A program made the position numbers and the translations under genes. A DNA stretch of 64,000 nt. It comes from an uncultured Clostridia bacterium. GTDB taxonomy: Bacteria > Bacillota > Clostridia > Lachnospirales > CAMZNU01. Positions 17,361 to 25,690 of this stretch are shown one piece after another. The notes below the pieces were generated by a model. It did no database searches and was not told the DNA's origin. It saw only the letters and a list, made by a program, of their open reading frames with translations. Every line of letters begins with the position of its first letter. Within the stretch, counting starts at the first letter, position 1. The stretch is taken from NCBI GenBank assembly GCA_947313885.1, contig CAMZNU010000031.1, positions 1 through 64,000 on the forward strand. The letters are read 5' to 3'.

Positions 17361-17879
17361 ATGGGTAAGGAATATGATGAGAATATAATGAAAATAATAT
17401 TAATTGTATCATATATAATATTATTAATAATGGGTACAACCCATTATGTTTCTAATATCGAAGAGATAGAAGTATACGATTCAAAGTATGTAAGAGAAAT
17501 AAAAACAGATGAAGGAATAATATCTTTAGTTCGAAATGCTACTTTTTTAAAAATAACAGAGCCGTCTGGTAGGATAGTATATATTACTAAACAGTATGAC
17601 GAGATACCTATTGTTAGACGCGGAATAAGTAGGTTGTTTAGAGAAAAGTTATTAGGAGAAACAGTATTAATATTAGAAACAAACGGTGAAAAAAAGAAAA
17701 TAGATATAGATGGAACAACATATTTATATGATGTAGATGGGATAGGAAGTATAACAAAAATAGAAGTAGATGGAACGACAAGTATAAAGTACCAAAATGG
17801 AGATATATTGCATTTAAAAGAGAAAAGACAACCTATTACAGTTATAAAAAATGAAGATGAGACAGTAACGTTCAAATAA
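17361..17879 (+). CDS. Membrane-anchored protein, relative of its upstream neighbour
   Basis: 172-aa protein with one N-terminal membrane helix (about residues 10-28) and an exported region rich in DG/NG turns (DIDGTTYLYDVDGIGS, EVDGTTSIKYQNGDI). The architecture is the same as in the preceding gene, so the two may be diverged paralogues. No known family is recognised. It ends the three-gene cluster, before a strong hairpin. Confidence 0.5.
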   Translation: MGKEYDENIMKIILIVSYIILLIMGTTHYVSNIEEIEVYDSKYVREIKTDEGIISLVRNATFLKITEPSGRIVYITKQYDEIPIVRRGISRLFREKLLGETVLILETNGEKKKIDIDGTTYLYDVDGIGSITKIEVDGTTSIKYQNGDILHLKEKRQPITVIKNEDETVTFK

Positions 17880-17892
17880 TAAATAATAGCAT

Positions 17893-17938
17893 AAAATATT
17901 TACTATAGAGATAAAACTCTATAATAAATATTTTTTTT
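17893..17938 (+). terminator. Terminator of the three-gene envelope cluster
   Basis: AAATATTTACTATAGAG / CTCTATAATAAATATTT hairpin followed by a T run. Confidence 0.82.
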
Positions 17939-18132
17939 GTAAAAAAATAAATAAAAAAATAGGTAGATAAAGCTTATAATAACGTTATGAAAAAATTAAA
18001 AAGTGACGTTAAGAGTAGAAAAAATAAATTTAATTTAAACAATCAAAATAAATTAAGAAAGCAAAATGCAATAAAATAAATATAAAATTTATAATATATA
18101 TGATATAATTTAAAATGAATGGATGTGATTAG

Positions 18133-19236
18133 ATGATAAAATATGAAAACGATTTATTAGAAATTAAAAAATATGAAAAAATAATAGATGAGTTAGAAAT
18201 AAAATTAAAAATAGAAGAAAAGAGAAATAAAATTTTAGAAATCGAGAAAGAGGTGGAGAAAGATGGTTTTTGGAATGACGTAAATAATTCTCAAAAAATG
18301 ATGCAACAATTAAAAGAATTAAAAGGTGTAGTAACTAATTATAATAAATTAGAAGAAGAATTAATTGAAACAATTGAGCTTTTTGAAATGTCCTTAGAAG
18401 AGGAAGATAAAGAAACTATAAAAGAATGTTTAAGTATGCACAAACAATTTTTAAAAAAATACGAAAAAATAGAAATGGAAAGTACGTTTACAGGAAAATA
18501 CGATAAAAATAATTGTATAATAACGTTACATGCAGGAGCTGGTGGAACAGAAAGTTGCGACTGGGTAAGTATGTTGTTACGAATGTATACAAGATTTATT
18601 GAAAAAAATAATATGAAAAAAGAAATAATAGATTATTTAAGTGGAGAAGAAGCGGGAATAAAATCAGTATCATTTGAAGTTACAGGCGAGAATTGTTATG
18701 GACTTTTAAAAAGTGAAAAAGGTGTTCATAGACTAGTTAGAATATCGCCATTTGATACAGCAGGTAAGAGGCATACATCATTTGCAGGGTGTGAAGTATT
18801 ACCCGTTATAGATGAAGATATGACTATAGAGATAAAAACTGAGGAGTTAAAAATAGATACGTATAGAGCAAGTGGTGCAGGTGGGCAACATATAAATACT
18901 ACAGATTCAGCAATAAGAATAACACACCTACCTACAAATACAGTAGTACAATGCCAAAGTCAAAGATCTCAAATAAAAAATAAAGAACAAGGATTAAAAA
19001 TGTTAAAAGCTAAATTATTTGAGTTAAAAGAAAAAGAAAATATAGAAAAAATATCAGGAATAAGAGGAAATGTAGGAAGTAATGGTTTTGGTAGTCAAAT
19101 AAGATCCTATGTAATGCATCCGTATAGTATGGTAAAAGATCATAGGACGAATTATGAAATAGGAAATGTGCAAAGTGTATTAGATGGAGATATAGGTGAG
19201 TTCATATCAGAATATTTAAAAAATGTAAAAGAGTAA
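18133..19236 (+). CDS. prfB: Peptide chain release factor 2 (no frameshift site)
   Basis: 367-aa class I release factor that ends translation at UGA and UAA. The GGQ peptidyl-hydrolysis motif is in SGAGGQHINTTDSA, and the stop-recognition tripeptide SPF is in VRISPFDTAG, which makes it RF2 rather than RF1. The reading frame is continuous from the ATG. In most RF2 genes a CTT-TGA slippery site near codon 25 forces an autoregulatory +1 frameshift; here that region reads straight through (DELEIKLKIEE). The start is preceded by GGATGTGAT, a fair match to the anti-Shine-Dalgarno. Confidence 0.95.
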   Translation: MIKYENDLLEIKKYEKIIDELEIKLKIEEKRNKILEIEKEVEKDGFWNDVNNSQKMMQQLKELKGVVTNYNKLEEELIETIELFEMSLEEEDKETIKECLSMHKQFLKKYEKIEMESTFTGKYDKNNCIITLHAGAGGTESCDWVSMLLRMYTRFIEKNNMKKEIIDYLSGEEAGIKSVSFEVTGENCYGLLKSEKGVHRLVRISPFDTAGKRHTSFAGCEVLPVIDEDMTIEIKTEELKIDTYRASGAGGQHINTTDSAIRITHLPTNTVVQCQSQRSQIKNKEQGLKMLKAKLFELKEKENIEKISGIRGNVGSNGFGSQIRSYVMHPYSMVKDHRTNYEIGNVQSVLDGDIGEFISEYLKNVKE

Positions 19237-19247
19237 AAGGTGGATAA

Positions 19248-20237
19248 ATGAAAGAACTTAAAATAACAAGTCAAAATAAAGGGCAAAGACTAGACAAATT
19301 TTTATTAAAATTTTTAAATAAGGGGACAAAAGCCTTTGTATATAAAATGTTAAGAAAGAAAAATATTAAATTAAATGGTAAAAAAGCTACTGGGAACGAA
19401 ATATTAAAAAATGAAGATATAGTTACGTTGTATTTAGCAGATGATACGATAAATAAGTTTAGGACGGTGCAAACTAATTATAGACAATATAAAAAATTAG
19501 ATGTTAGAAGTATAGTGCTAGAAGATGAAAATATTTTAATAATAAATAAAAATCAAGGGGTGGCAGTGCATTCATCTACAAGTGATGAAGGTGAGAACAC
19601 TTTAATTAATAGTGTAATAAATCATTTAATAGAAAATAAAAGTTATGATGTAGAAAGTAGTGTAGGATTTAGACCAGCTGTGTGCAATAGATTAGATGTA
19701 AATACAAGTGGATTAGTAACAGTAGGAAAAAATTTAGAAACAGTGCAACAATTAAATGAAATGTTTAAAACAAGAGAAGTAGATAAATATTATATAACGA
19801 TAGTAGTAGGTAAATTAGAAGGTAAAAAAAGATTAGAAGGATACCACAACAAAAATAATGATACAAATGAAGTAGTAATAAGAGAAAATAGCGGTGGAAA
19901 AGAAGGGGAAAAGAAAGTAATAACAGAATATGAAGTTTTAAAAAATAATGATAATTATTCTTTAGTGAGAGTTAAATTAATAACAGGAAGATCACACCAA
20001 ATAAGAGCACATTTAAAACTTATAGGACATCCTATAATAGGTGATAGAAAATATGGAGATACAGAAGAAAATAAGAAAATAAAACAAAAATACGGATTAA
20101 GTAATCAATTGTTACATGGAGAATATTTAAAATTTAAAGAAAATAAAGGTATTTTAAAATATTTAGGTGGTGAGGAAATAAAAGCATTAAAGCCAGAAAT
20201 ATTTAGAAAAATAGAACTAGGAATATTTAAACGATAA
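19248..20237 (+). CDS. RluA-family 23S rRNA pseudouridine synthase
   Basis: 329-aa protein with an N-terminal S4 RNA-binding domain (about residues 12-70, QRLDKFLLKFL) and a pseudouridine synthase domain. The catalytic Asp is in CNRLDVNTSGL, a variant of HRLDRxTSG, and GRSHQIRAHL is also conserved. RluC or RluD is the likely equivalent. It lies 11 bp after prfB. The last codons lie inside the left arm of the terminator hairpin. Confidence 0.88.
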   Translation: MKELKITSQNKGQRLDKFLLKFLNKGTKAFVYKMLRKKNIKLNGKKATGNEILKNEDIVTLYLADDTINKFRTVQTNYRQYKKLDVRSIVLEDENILIINKNQGVAVHSSTSDEGENTLINSVINHLIENKSYDVESSVGFRPAVCNRLDVNTSGLVTVGKNLETVQQLNEMFKTREVDKYYITIVVGKLEGKKRLEGYHNKNNDTNEVVIRENSGGKEGEKKVITEYEVLKNNDNYSLVRVKLITGRSHQIRAHLKLIGHPIIGDRKYGDTEENKKIKQKYGLSNQLLHGEYLKFKENKGILKYLGGEEIKALKPEIFRKIELGIFKR

Positions 20238-20279
20238 AAAAAGCGAAGATTATATCTTCGCTTTTTTTTATCGTTTAAA
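20226..20279. terminator. Long bidirectional terminator containing the ends of two genes
   Basis: Inverted repeat with arms of about 25 bp (TTTAAACGATAAAAAAAGCG and its complement, one extra T on the right) and a 3-nt loop. It contains the last codons of both convergent genes, so both end in Phe-Lys-Arg-stop written by TTTAAACGATAA. Confidence 0.9.
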
Positions 20280-20666
20280 GTTGATACCAAAAACTCCGCC
20301 TACACCACCTGTTAAAATCATTAATAATATTAAAAAGAATGACTTACCATCTACAGAAAAAGCTTCTGAAAAAACAAAAGCTATAAATAATAAAATAAGT
20401 GAGTAAAGAAGTCCAGATAGAAGACCCCACAAAAGACCGCGACTAGATGAATTTTTAGCAGTATCAAAACCGCCGATAAAAACTGCAAAAACAGTTATTA
20501 AAGTCACAATAACACCAATATTATTACCAGAAATCTGTGTATAAGTAAGAAGTGCTGCATATGCTATAAAGCCAATAACGGTTATTGCGTATGCGATAAG
20601 GGTGCTAAATAATAAAACCTTTCCGTTGCCATTAGTACTAAATAAATTTAAATATGTAGTTTTCAT
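20268..20666 (-). CDS. TIGR04086-type small membrane protein
   Basis: 132-aa protein with four predicted membrane helices and glycine-rich turns (FIGGFDTAKNSSSRGLLWGLLSG, GGVGGVFG). The layout fits the TIGR04086 family of Bacillota membrane proteins, whose function is unknown. It is convergent with the pseudouridine synthase and shares its terminator. A good Shine-Dalgarno (AAGGAG) precedes the ATG. Confidence 0.72.
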   Translation of the reverse strand: MKTTYLNLFSTNGNGKVLLFSTLIAYAITVIGFIAYAALLTYTQISGNNIGVIVTLITVFAVFIGGFDTAKNSSSRGLLWGLLSGLLYSLILLFIAFVFSEAFSVDGKSFFLILLMILTGGVGGVFGINFKR

Positions 20667-20963
20667 AAATATCTCCTTAAAAGTTAATAATATAGTGTAC
20701 GAGTTTAAAAGGGATAATATGACAATTAAATAAAAATGTAAAAATATATTAGTTATGAAATTATAAATTTGAAAATAGAGATAGTTTATAACGGTTAATT
20801 TAAAAAAGTGAGAAATTTAATTATTATAAGAAAAGAAGTAGTATTCAAAAATAAAATATTTAAAAGCAAAGCAAAATTAATTTATAAGACATGTGAAATA
20901 AATTAATGTGGATATCTAAATAAAAATGCAAAAAGAGTAAAATAAATAATAAAAATTTATATA

Positions 20964-21713
20964 TTAATAACTCCACGGCGTAAAATAATGTTCTAAAAAA
21001 TCAACAAAAACAAACAATATAAAACCTATAGAACTTAAAATAACTATGCCAGTGTACATATTTAAATAATTAGCCATTTGGAAACAGTCCATAATATAAT
21101 AACCTAGTCCATATTTAGTACCAAAATTTTCAGTGAAAAAAAGTACAGATATACCAGTACCTACAGCGATTTTAAGACTAACAAAAATTTGCTTAGCAAT
21201 AATAGGTAAAATAACTACATAAAAAACTTTTAACTTGCTAACACCAATAACTTTTAGAAAATGAAAATTATTAGGTGGAATATTAATTATAGCACTGCGA
21301 ATAGAAGTAATAATTTGAAAAACTATAATTAAAACGATCATAACAATTTTTGATATTTCGCCGATTCCGAGGGTTAAAACTACAATTGGTAATAAAGATA
21401 ATTTAGGAACGGGATAAGTTAAATATAATATAGGTGTAAAAATGTTATCAAATTTTTTATTAAGCCCCATGAGAACACCAAAAAAAGTACCGATTAAAAT
21501 AGAAAATAAAATACCTAAAAATATTCTAGTAAGGCTAAAATACAAATGTATATAAGTTTCTTTATTAGATAAAAAAACAGGGATTTGAGCAAAAACATCA
21601 AAAGGGCTTTGAACAATTTTAGAATCTAACATTAAAAAAAGCATAAACCAAAATAAGGTTAGAATAGGCAAAGCAATAAAAATACCATAATATTTATTTT
21701 TCAAATTTTGCAT
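20964..21713 (-). CDS. ABC transporter permease, SsuC/TauC type
   Basis: 249-aa permease with about six membrane helices. The BPD_transp_1 coupling region reads EISKIVMIVLI...FHFLKVIGVSKLKVFYVVILP. It forms a pair with the ATPase gene directly upstream. The family imports sulfonates, nitrate, thiamine precursors and similar small ligands. No substrate-binding protein gene is adjacent, so the ligand cannot be named. Confidence 0.85.
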   Translation of the reverse strand: MQNLKNKYYGIFIALPILTLFWFMLFLMLDSKIVQSPFDVFAQIPVFLSNKETYIHLYFSLTRIFLGILFSILIGTFFGVLMGLNKKFDNIFTPILYLTYPVPKLSLLPIVVLTLGIGEISKIVMIVLIIVFQIITSIRSAIINIPPNNFHFLKVIGVSKLKVFYVVILPIIAKQIFVSLKIAVGTGISVLFFTENFGTKYGLGYYIMDCFQMANYLNMYTGIVILSSIGFILFVFVDFLEHYFTPWSY

Positions 21714-21728
21714 ACTGTGATATTCCTC

Positions 21729-22442
21729 CTAAGTGAGTCCAAAAATGTTACGAATAATTTTAGTTTGAGATATAAAATAATCATCATAACGATTTAGACC
21801 TTTGTTGTTTGTAAAAGTTTTAGAAATAGAAGCAGGCGAACCGTGGAATATAAAAATGTTATCACCTAAAAAAACGGCTTCTTCTATACTGTGAGTAATT
21901 AGAATAGTAGTACAGTTAATAGTTTTTAAATAGTCTAATAAAAACTTTTGAGAATTTTCACGGCTAAAAGAATCTAAAGCGGAAAAAGGTTCATCTAATA
22001 AAAATAAGTCAGGCTTTGTAACGATGCTTCTAAGAAGTGAAACGGTTTGTTTTTGACCACCGCTTAAAGTGTCGGGATATTTATGAATAAAATCAGTTAA
22101 TGAAAAAAAACCAATAAGTTTTAAAACTTCATCTTTATTTATAGGTTGTTTACGTAATTTAAGACCAAGTATAATATTTTCATAAACAGTTTTAAAATTA
22201 TAAAGATCGTAATGCTGTGTTGACATAGCAATATTAATATTTTTATTAACTATAGGAATTTCGTTAAAAGTTATATCACCTGTAAAATCTATAAGATTAG
22301 CGATAGAATTTAAAACACTAGTTTTACCACAGCCGGTACGACCGAGAAAAATAGAAATAGAACCAGACTTCATATTTAAATTGAGGTCTTTTATGACGTG
22401 GTTTTTATTGTAGTGGATGTTTAAATTTTTAATATTTAGCAT
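21729..22442 (-). CDS. ABC transporter ATP-binding protein, SsuB/TauB type
   Basis: 237-aa ATPase with Walker A GRTGCGKTS, signature LSGGQKQTVSLLRSI, Walker B LFLLDEPFSALD and the H-loop TILITHS. It starts behind a good AGGAGG and is followed after 15 bp by its permease. The intergenic region upstream shows no recognisable riboswitch. Confidence 0.88.
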   Translation of the reverse strand: MLNIKNLNIHYNKNHVIKDLNLNMKSGSISIFLGRTGCGKTSVLNSIANLIDFTGDITFNEIPIVNKNINIAMSTQHYDLYNFKTVYENIILGLKLRKQPINKDEVLKLIGFFSLTDFIHKYPDTLSGGQKQTVSLLRSIVTKPDLFLLDEPFSALDSFSRENSQKFLLDYLKTINCTTILITHSIEEAVFLGDNIFIFHGSPASISKTFTNNKGLNRYDDYFISQTKIIRNIFGLT

Positions 22443-22609
22443 ATGTACCTCCTTTTATTGTGTAAATTATAGCAATATATTTTTTTTATGGCAAACTTCA
22501 AATAAATGTACAAATTATAAAATTCTACAATGTTGCAATTTGCATAAAAGAAGTTTATAATTTTATTAGAAAATATATTTAACTATTTCAATGGGAAGGT
22601 GGTATAGAA

Positions 22610-23905
22610 ATGAATTTTATAACGGATATGATAAATTTTATTTATGAAAGCCCGACGGCGTTTCACACGACAGAAAATGTAAAAAAAAGTTTAGAAAAAG
22701 CAGGATATGAAAAAATATTAGAAAAAGATAAATGGGATTTAAAAACAGGTGGAAAATATTTTGTAACTAAACATGATAGTAGTGTAATAGCTTTTGAAGT
22801 AGGGGAAGATATTAAAACAAATGGTTTTCAATTAATAGGCGCACATACAGATGCACCGTCTTTTAAAATAAAAGGAGAGACTTCGATAATAGATAGTAAT
22901 AATTATATAAAATTAAATACAGAAGTTTATGGAGGACCTATATTAAATACGTGGTTTGATAGACCGTTATCAATAGCGGGAAAAGTATTTTTAAAAGGAA
23001 GTGATTCATTAAATCCAATAGAAAAAATAGTTAATATAAATAAGCCAATAGTATTAATACCAAATTTAGCAATCCATATGAATAGAGAAGTAAATGACGG
23101 AATGAAATATGACCCAGCAAAAAACACGTTACCGATAATAGGATTAGTGGAAGAAAAATTAGAGAAAGATGATTATATTTTAAATATATTAAAAGACGAG
23201 TTAAAAATAAATAAAGAAGATATATTAGAATTCGAATTATTTTTATACGGATATGAAAAAGGTATGTTAGTAGGATTGAATGAAGAATTTGTATTATCAA
23301 GTAGATTAGATGATGTGTCTATGGTTTATAGTGGTTTAAAATCTTTATTAGAAAGTGGAAAAAGTAAGGCAACAAAAGTATTAGTATGTTTTGACCATGA
23401 AGAAATAGGAAGCATGACAGCAGAAGGAGCAAATTCTAATTTATTAGGAAACATATTAGAAAGAATAGTAATAGGTACAGGGGATAAAGATACAGAGAGT
23501 TTGTATAGAGCGTTATCAAATTCATTAATGTTATCGGCAGATTTAGCTCATGCCCATCATCCGAATTTTCCAGAAAAAACGGATATAACATTAAAACCGT
23601 TAATGGGAAAAGGTTTAGTAATAAAACATAGTGCAGGAAGAAAATATGCAACTAATGGGTATATAGCATCAGTAATGAAAAGTTTATGTAATGAGAATAA
23701 AATAGAGTCACAACCATATGTGAACAAATCGAATATAAGAGGTGGTTCAACGATAGGACCAGCTATACAAAGTAAATTAAATATACCAGTAGTTGATATA
23801 GGGACGGCAGTATTTGGTATGCATTCAATAATGGAAACAGGAAGTGTAAAAGATTTTGAACAGTTACAATTATTGTTCACAAAATTTTATGAATTAAAAA
23901 AGTAA
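22610..23905 (+). CDS. M18-family aminopeptidase
   Basis: 431-aa zinc metallopeptidase. Metal ligands are visible in IGAHTDAPSFKIK, in CFDHEEIGS (catalytic Glu and ligand Glu), in SRLDDVSM and near the end in FGMHSIMETG. The N-terminus MINFIYESPTAFHTTENV is typical of aspartyl/lysyl aminopeptidases of this family (ApeB, DNPEP). It acts in cytosolic peptide turnover. It has an own Shine-Dalgarno GGAAGGTGG and is monocistronic or leads into the prmA operon. Confidence 0.9.
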   Translation: MNFITDMINFIYESPTAFHTTENVKKSLEKAGYEKILEKDKWDLKTGGKYFVTKHDSSVIAFEVGEDIKTNGFQLIGAHTDAPSFKIKGETSIIDSNNYIKLNTEVYGGPILNTWFDRPLSIAGKVFLKGSDSLNPIEKIVNINKPIVLIPNLAIHMNREVNDGMKYDPAKNTLPIIGLVEEKLEKDDYILNILKDELKINKEDILEFELFLYGYEKGMLVGLNEEFVLSSRLDDVSMVYSGLKSLLESGKSKATKVLVCFDHEEIGSMTAEGANSNLLGNILERIVIGTGDKDTESLYRALSNSLMLSADLAHAHHPNFPEKTDITLKPLMGKGLVIKHSAGRKYATNGYIASVMKSLCNENKIESQPYVNKSNIRGGSTIGPAIQSKLNIPVVDIGTAVFGMHSIMETGSVKDFEQLQLLFTKFYELKK

Positions 23906-23921
23906 AAATAAATAAGAAAAA

Positions 23922-23955
23922 AAATAAACCATAGACATAGTGCTATGGTTTATTT
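23922..23955 (+). terminator. Hairpin between the aminopeptidase and prmA
   Basis: Perfect 13-bp stem AAATAAACCATAG / CTATGGTTTATTT with an 8-nt loop. The T run is part of the stem, and the prmA Shine-Dalgarno AAAGGAG follows at once, so it could be a terminator for the aminopeptidase or an attenuator of prmA. Confidence 0.6.
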
Positions 23956-23968
23956 AAAGGAGATAAAT

Positions 23969-24946
23969 ATGGAATGGTTACAATGTAAAGTTAAAACCAC
24001 AACAGAAGGAACAGATGCTATAGGAAATTTGTTAATAGAACAAGGAGTGGAAGGATTTCAAATAGAAGACAAAAAAGATTTAGAAAATTTTTTAACGTCA
24101 GAAGAGGCGAAAAATTGGGATTATGTAGATGAAGATTTAGTAAAAGGAGTTGATGATGGAGTTTGTACATTAACATTTTATTTAAGTCAAGACCCATGTG
24201 GACATGACATATTAATGTCAGTGAAGACGGCGTTAGAAAATATAAAAAATATTGATATAGGTATAGATGTAGGTAGTTTAAAATTAAGTGAAGTAGATGT
24301 AGATGATGAAGATTGGAAAAACAAATGGAAAAAATATTATAAGACTTTTAAGATTGGGGAAAGTGTATTAGTAAAACCGATGTGGGAGGAATATGAGAAA
24401 AAAGAAGGAGAAGTAGTATTTACGATAAATCCAGGACACGTATTTGGAACGGGGTTACATCATACGACAAGATTGTGTATAGAATCGTTAGAAAAATATA
24501 TAACAACAGAAAGTGAAGTATTAGATTTAGGTTGTGGTAGTGGAATATTATCGATAGTGAGTTTGTTGTTAGGTGGAAAAAATGCATTTGCAGTAGACAT
24601 AGATAAAAATGCGATAAACATAGCATATGAAAATGCAAAACTTAATAGAATAGATAAAAACACATATACAGTTAAAGCAGGTGATGTATTAAATGATAAT
24701 GAATTAAAAAAAGAAGTATGTGTAAAAAAATATGATGTAGTAGTAGCGAACATAGTAGCAGATATAATAATGGGAATAAGAGGATTTGTAAAAGAAGTTA
24801 TAAAAGAAGATGGGGTATTTATATCATCAGGAATAATAGAAGAAAGAGCAGAGGAAGTAAAAAATAAATTAGAAGAAGAAGGATTTAAAATAGAAAAAGT
24901 AATTTATAAAGAAGGGTGGGCATCAATAGTTGCCAAGGTGAAATAA
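23969..24946 (+). CDS. prmA: Ribosomal protein L11 methyltransferase
   Basis: 325-aa SAM-dependent enzyme that trimethylates L11. The C-terminal Rossmann domain has VLDLGCGSGILSI and the N-rich motif VVANIVADIIM. The preceding INPGHVFGTGLHHTTRLC is characteristic of PrmA. The track starts at 23945 inside the hairpin. The ATG at 23969 with AAAGGAG gives the usual MEWLQCKVKT N-terminus. The stop overlaps the start of rsmE by one base (TAATG). Confidence 0.93.
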   Translation: MEWLQCKVKTTTEGTDAIGNLLIEQGVEGFQIEDKKDLENFLTSEEAKNWDYVDEDLVKGVDDGVCTLTFYLSQDPCGHDILMSVKTALENIKNIDIGIDVGSLKLSEVDVDDEDWKNKWKKYYKTFKIGESVLVKPMWEEYEKKEGEVVFTINPGHVFGTGLHHTTRLCIESLEKYITTESEVLDLGCGSGILSIVSLLLGGKNAFAVDIDKNAINIAYENAKLNRIDKNTYTVKAGDVLNDNELKKEVCVKKYDVVVANIVADIIMGIRGFVKEVIKEDGVFISSGIIEERAEEVKNKLEEEGFKIEKVIYKEGWASIVAKVK

Positions 24947-25680
24947 TGCCACGATTTTTTGTAGAAGAAATAGGAATAGAAAGTATAAAAATAAAAGGTG
25001 ATGATGCAAAACATATTAATAATGTTTTAAGACATAAAGTAGGAGATAAAATAGAAATAAGTGATGGTGTAGGTATGGATTATAATTGCATCATTGAGAA
25101 AATGAGTAAAAAAGAAATAGTATGTAAAATACAAAGTAAAGAAAAAAACAAAAGTGAGCCGAAAATAGAAGTTAAGTTATATCAATGTATGCCAAAAAAA
25201 ACAAAGATGGATTTAATAATACAAAAAACAGTAGAGTTAGGGGTAAGTGAAATAATTCCATTTGTAAGTGAGTTTACAGTAGTGAAGTTAAATGAAAAAA
25301 CGGCTAATAAAGTTGAGAGATATGGAAAAATATCAGAAACGGCTAGTAAACAAAGTGGTAGGGGAAAAATACCGATTATAAAAACCCCTGTAACATTTAA
25401 AGAGGCTATAGAACAAAGTAAAAATAATGATTTAAATATATTAGCCTATGAAAAAGAATTAAAAATAGGACTAAAGGAAGTAATAAAAAAAATAGAAAAT
25501 AAAGATGAGATAAAAAAAATAGGAATATTTGTAGGATCAGAAGGTGGATTTACAGAAGAAGAAATAGAGTATGCAAAAAATAAGGGTTTAAAAGTAATTA
25601 CATTAGGTAATAGGATTTTAAGAACGGAGACAGCGGGGATAGTGTTAGTTAATTTAATAGTATATGAATTTGACAAATAG
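24946..25680 (+). CDS. rsmE: 16S rRNA (uracil-1498-N3)-methyltransferase
   Basis: 244-aa SPOUT methyltransferase. N-terminal PUA-like part starts MPRFFVEEIG and contains HINNVLRHKVGD. The knot region IFVGSEGGFTEEEIE and LGNRILRTETAGI is diagnostic of RsmE. The track extends to 24916, inside prmA. The ATG at 24946 overlaps the prmA stop and gives the family N-terminus. Confidence 0.94.
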   Translation: MPRFFVEEIGIESIKIKGDDAKHINNVLRHKVGDKIEISDGVGMDYNCIIEKMSKKEIVCKIQSKEKNKSEPKIEVKLYQCMPKKTKMDLIIQKTVELGVSEIIPFVSEFTVVKLNEKTANKVERYGKISETASKQSGRGKIPIIKTPVTFKEAIEQSKNNDLNILAYEKELKIGLKEVIKKIENKDEIKKIGIFVGSEGGFTEEEIEYAKNKGLKVITLGNRILRTETAGIVLVNLIVYEFDK

Positions 25681-25690
25681 GAGTGATGGG

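Noticed and set aside
17987-18079. 30-codon basic ORF (MKKLKSDVKSRKN...) before prfB
   Set aside because: No Shine-Dalgarno and Lys/Asn-rich composition expected by chance in AT-rich DNA.
18133-18240. Programmed +1 frameshift in prfB
   Set aside because: No CTT-TGA site or in-frame stop; the N-terminus aligns in a single frame with RF2 of Bacillus.
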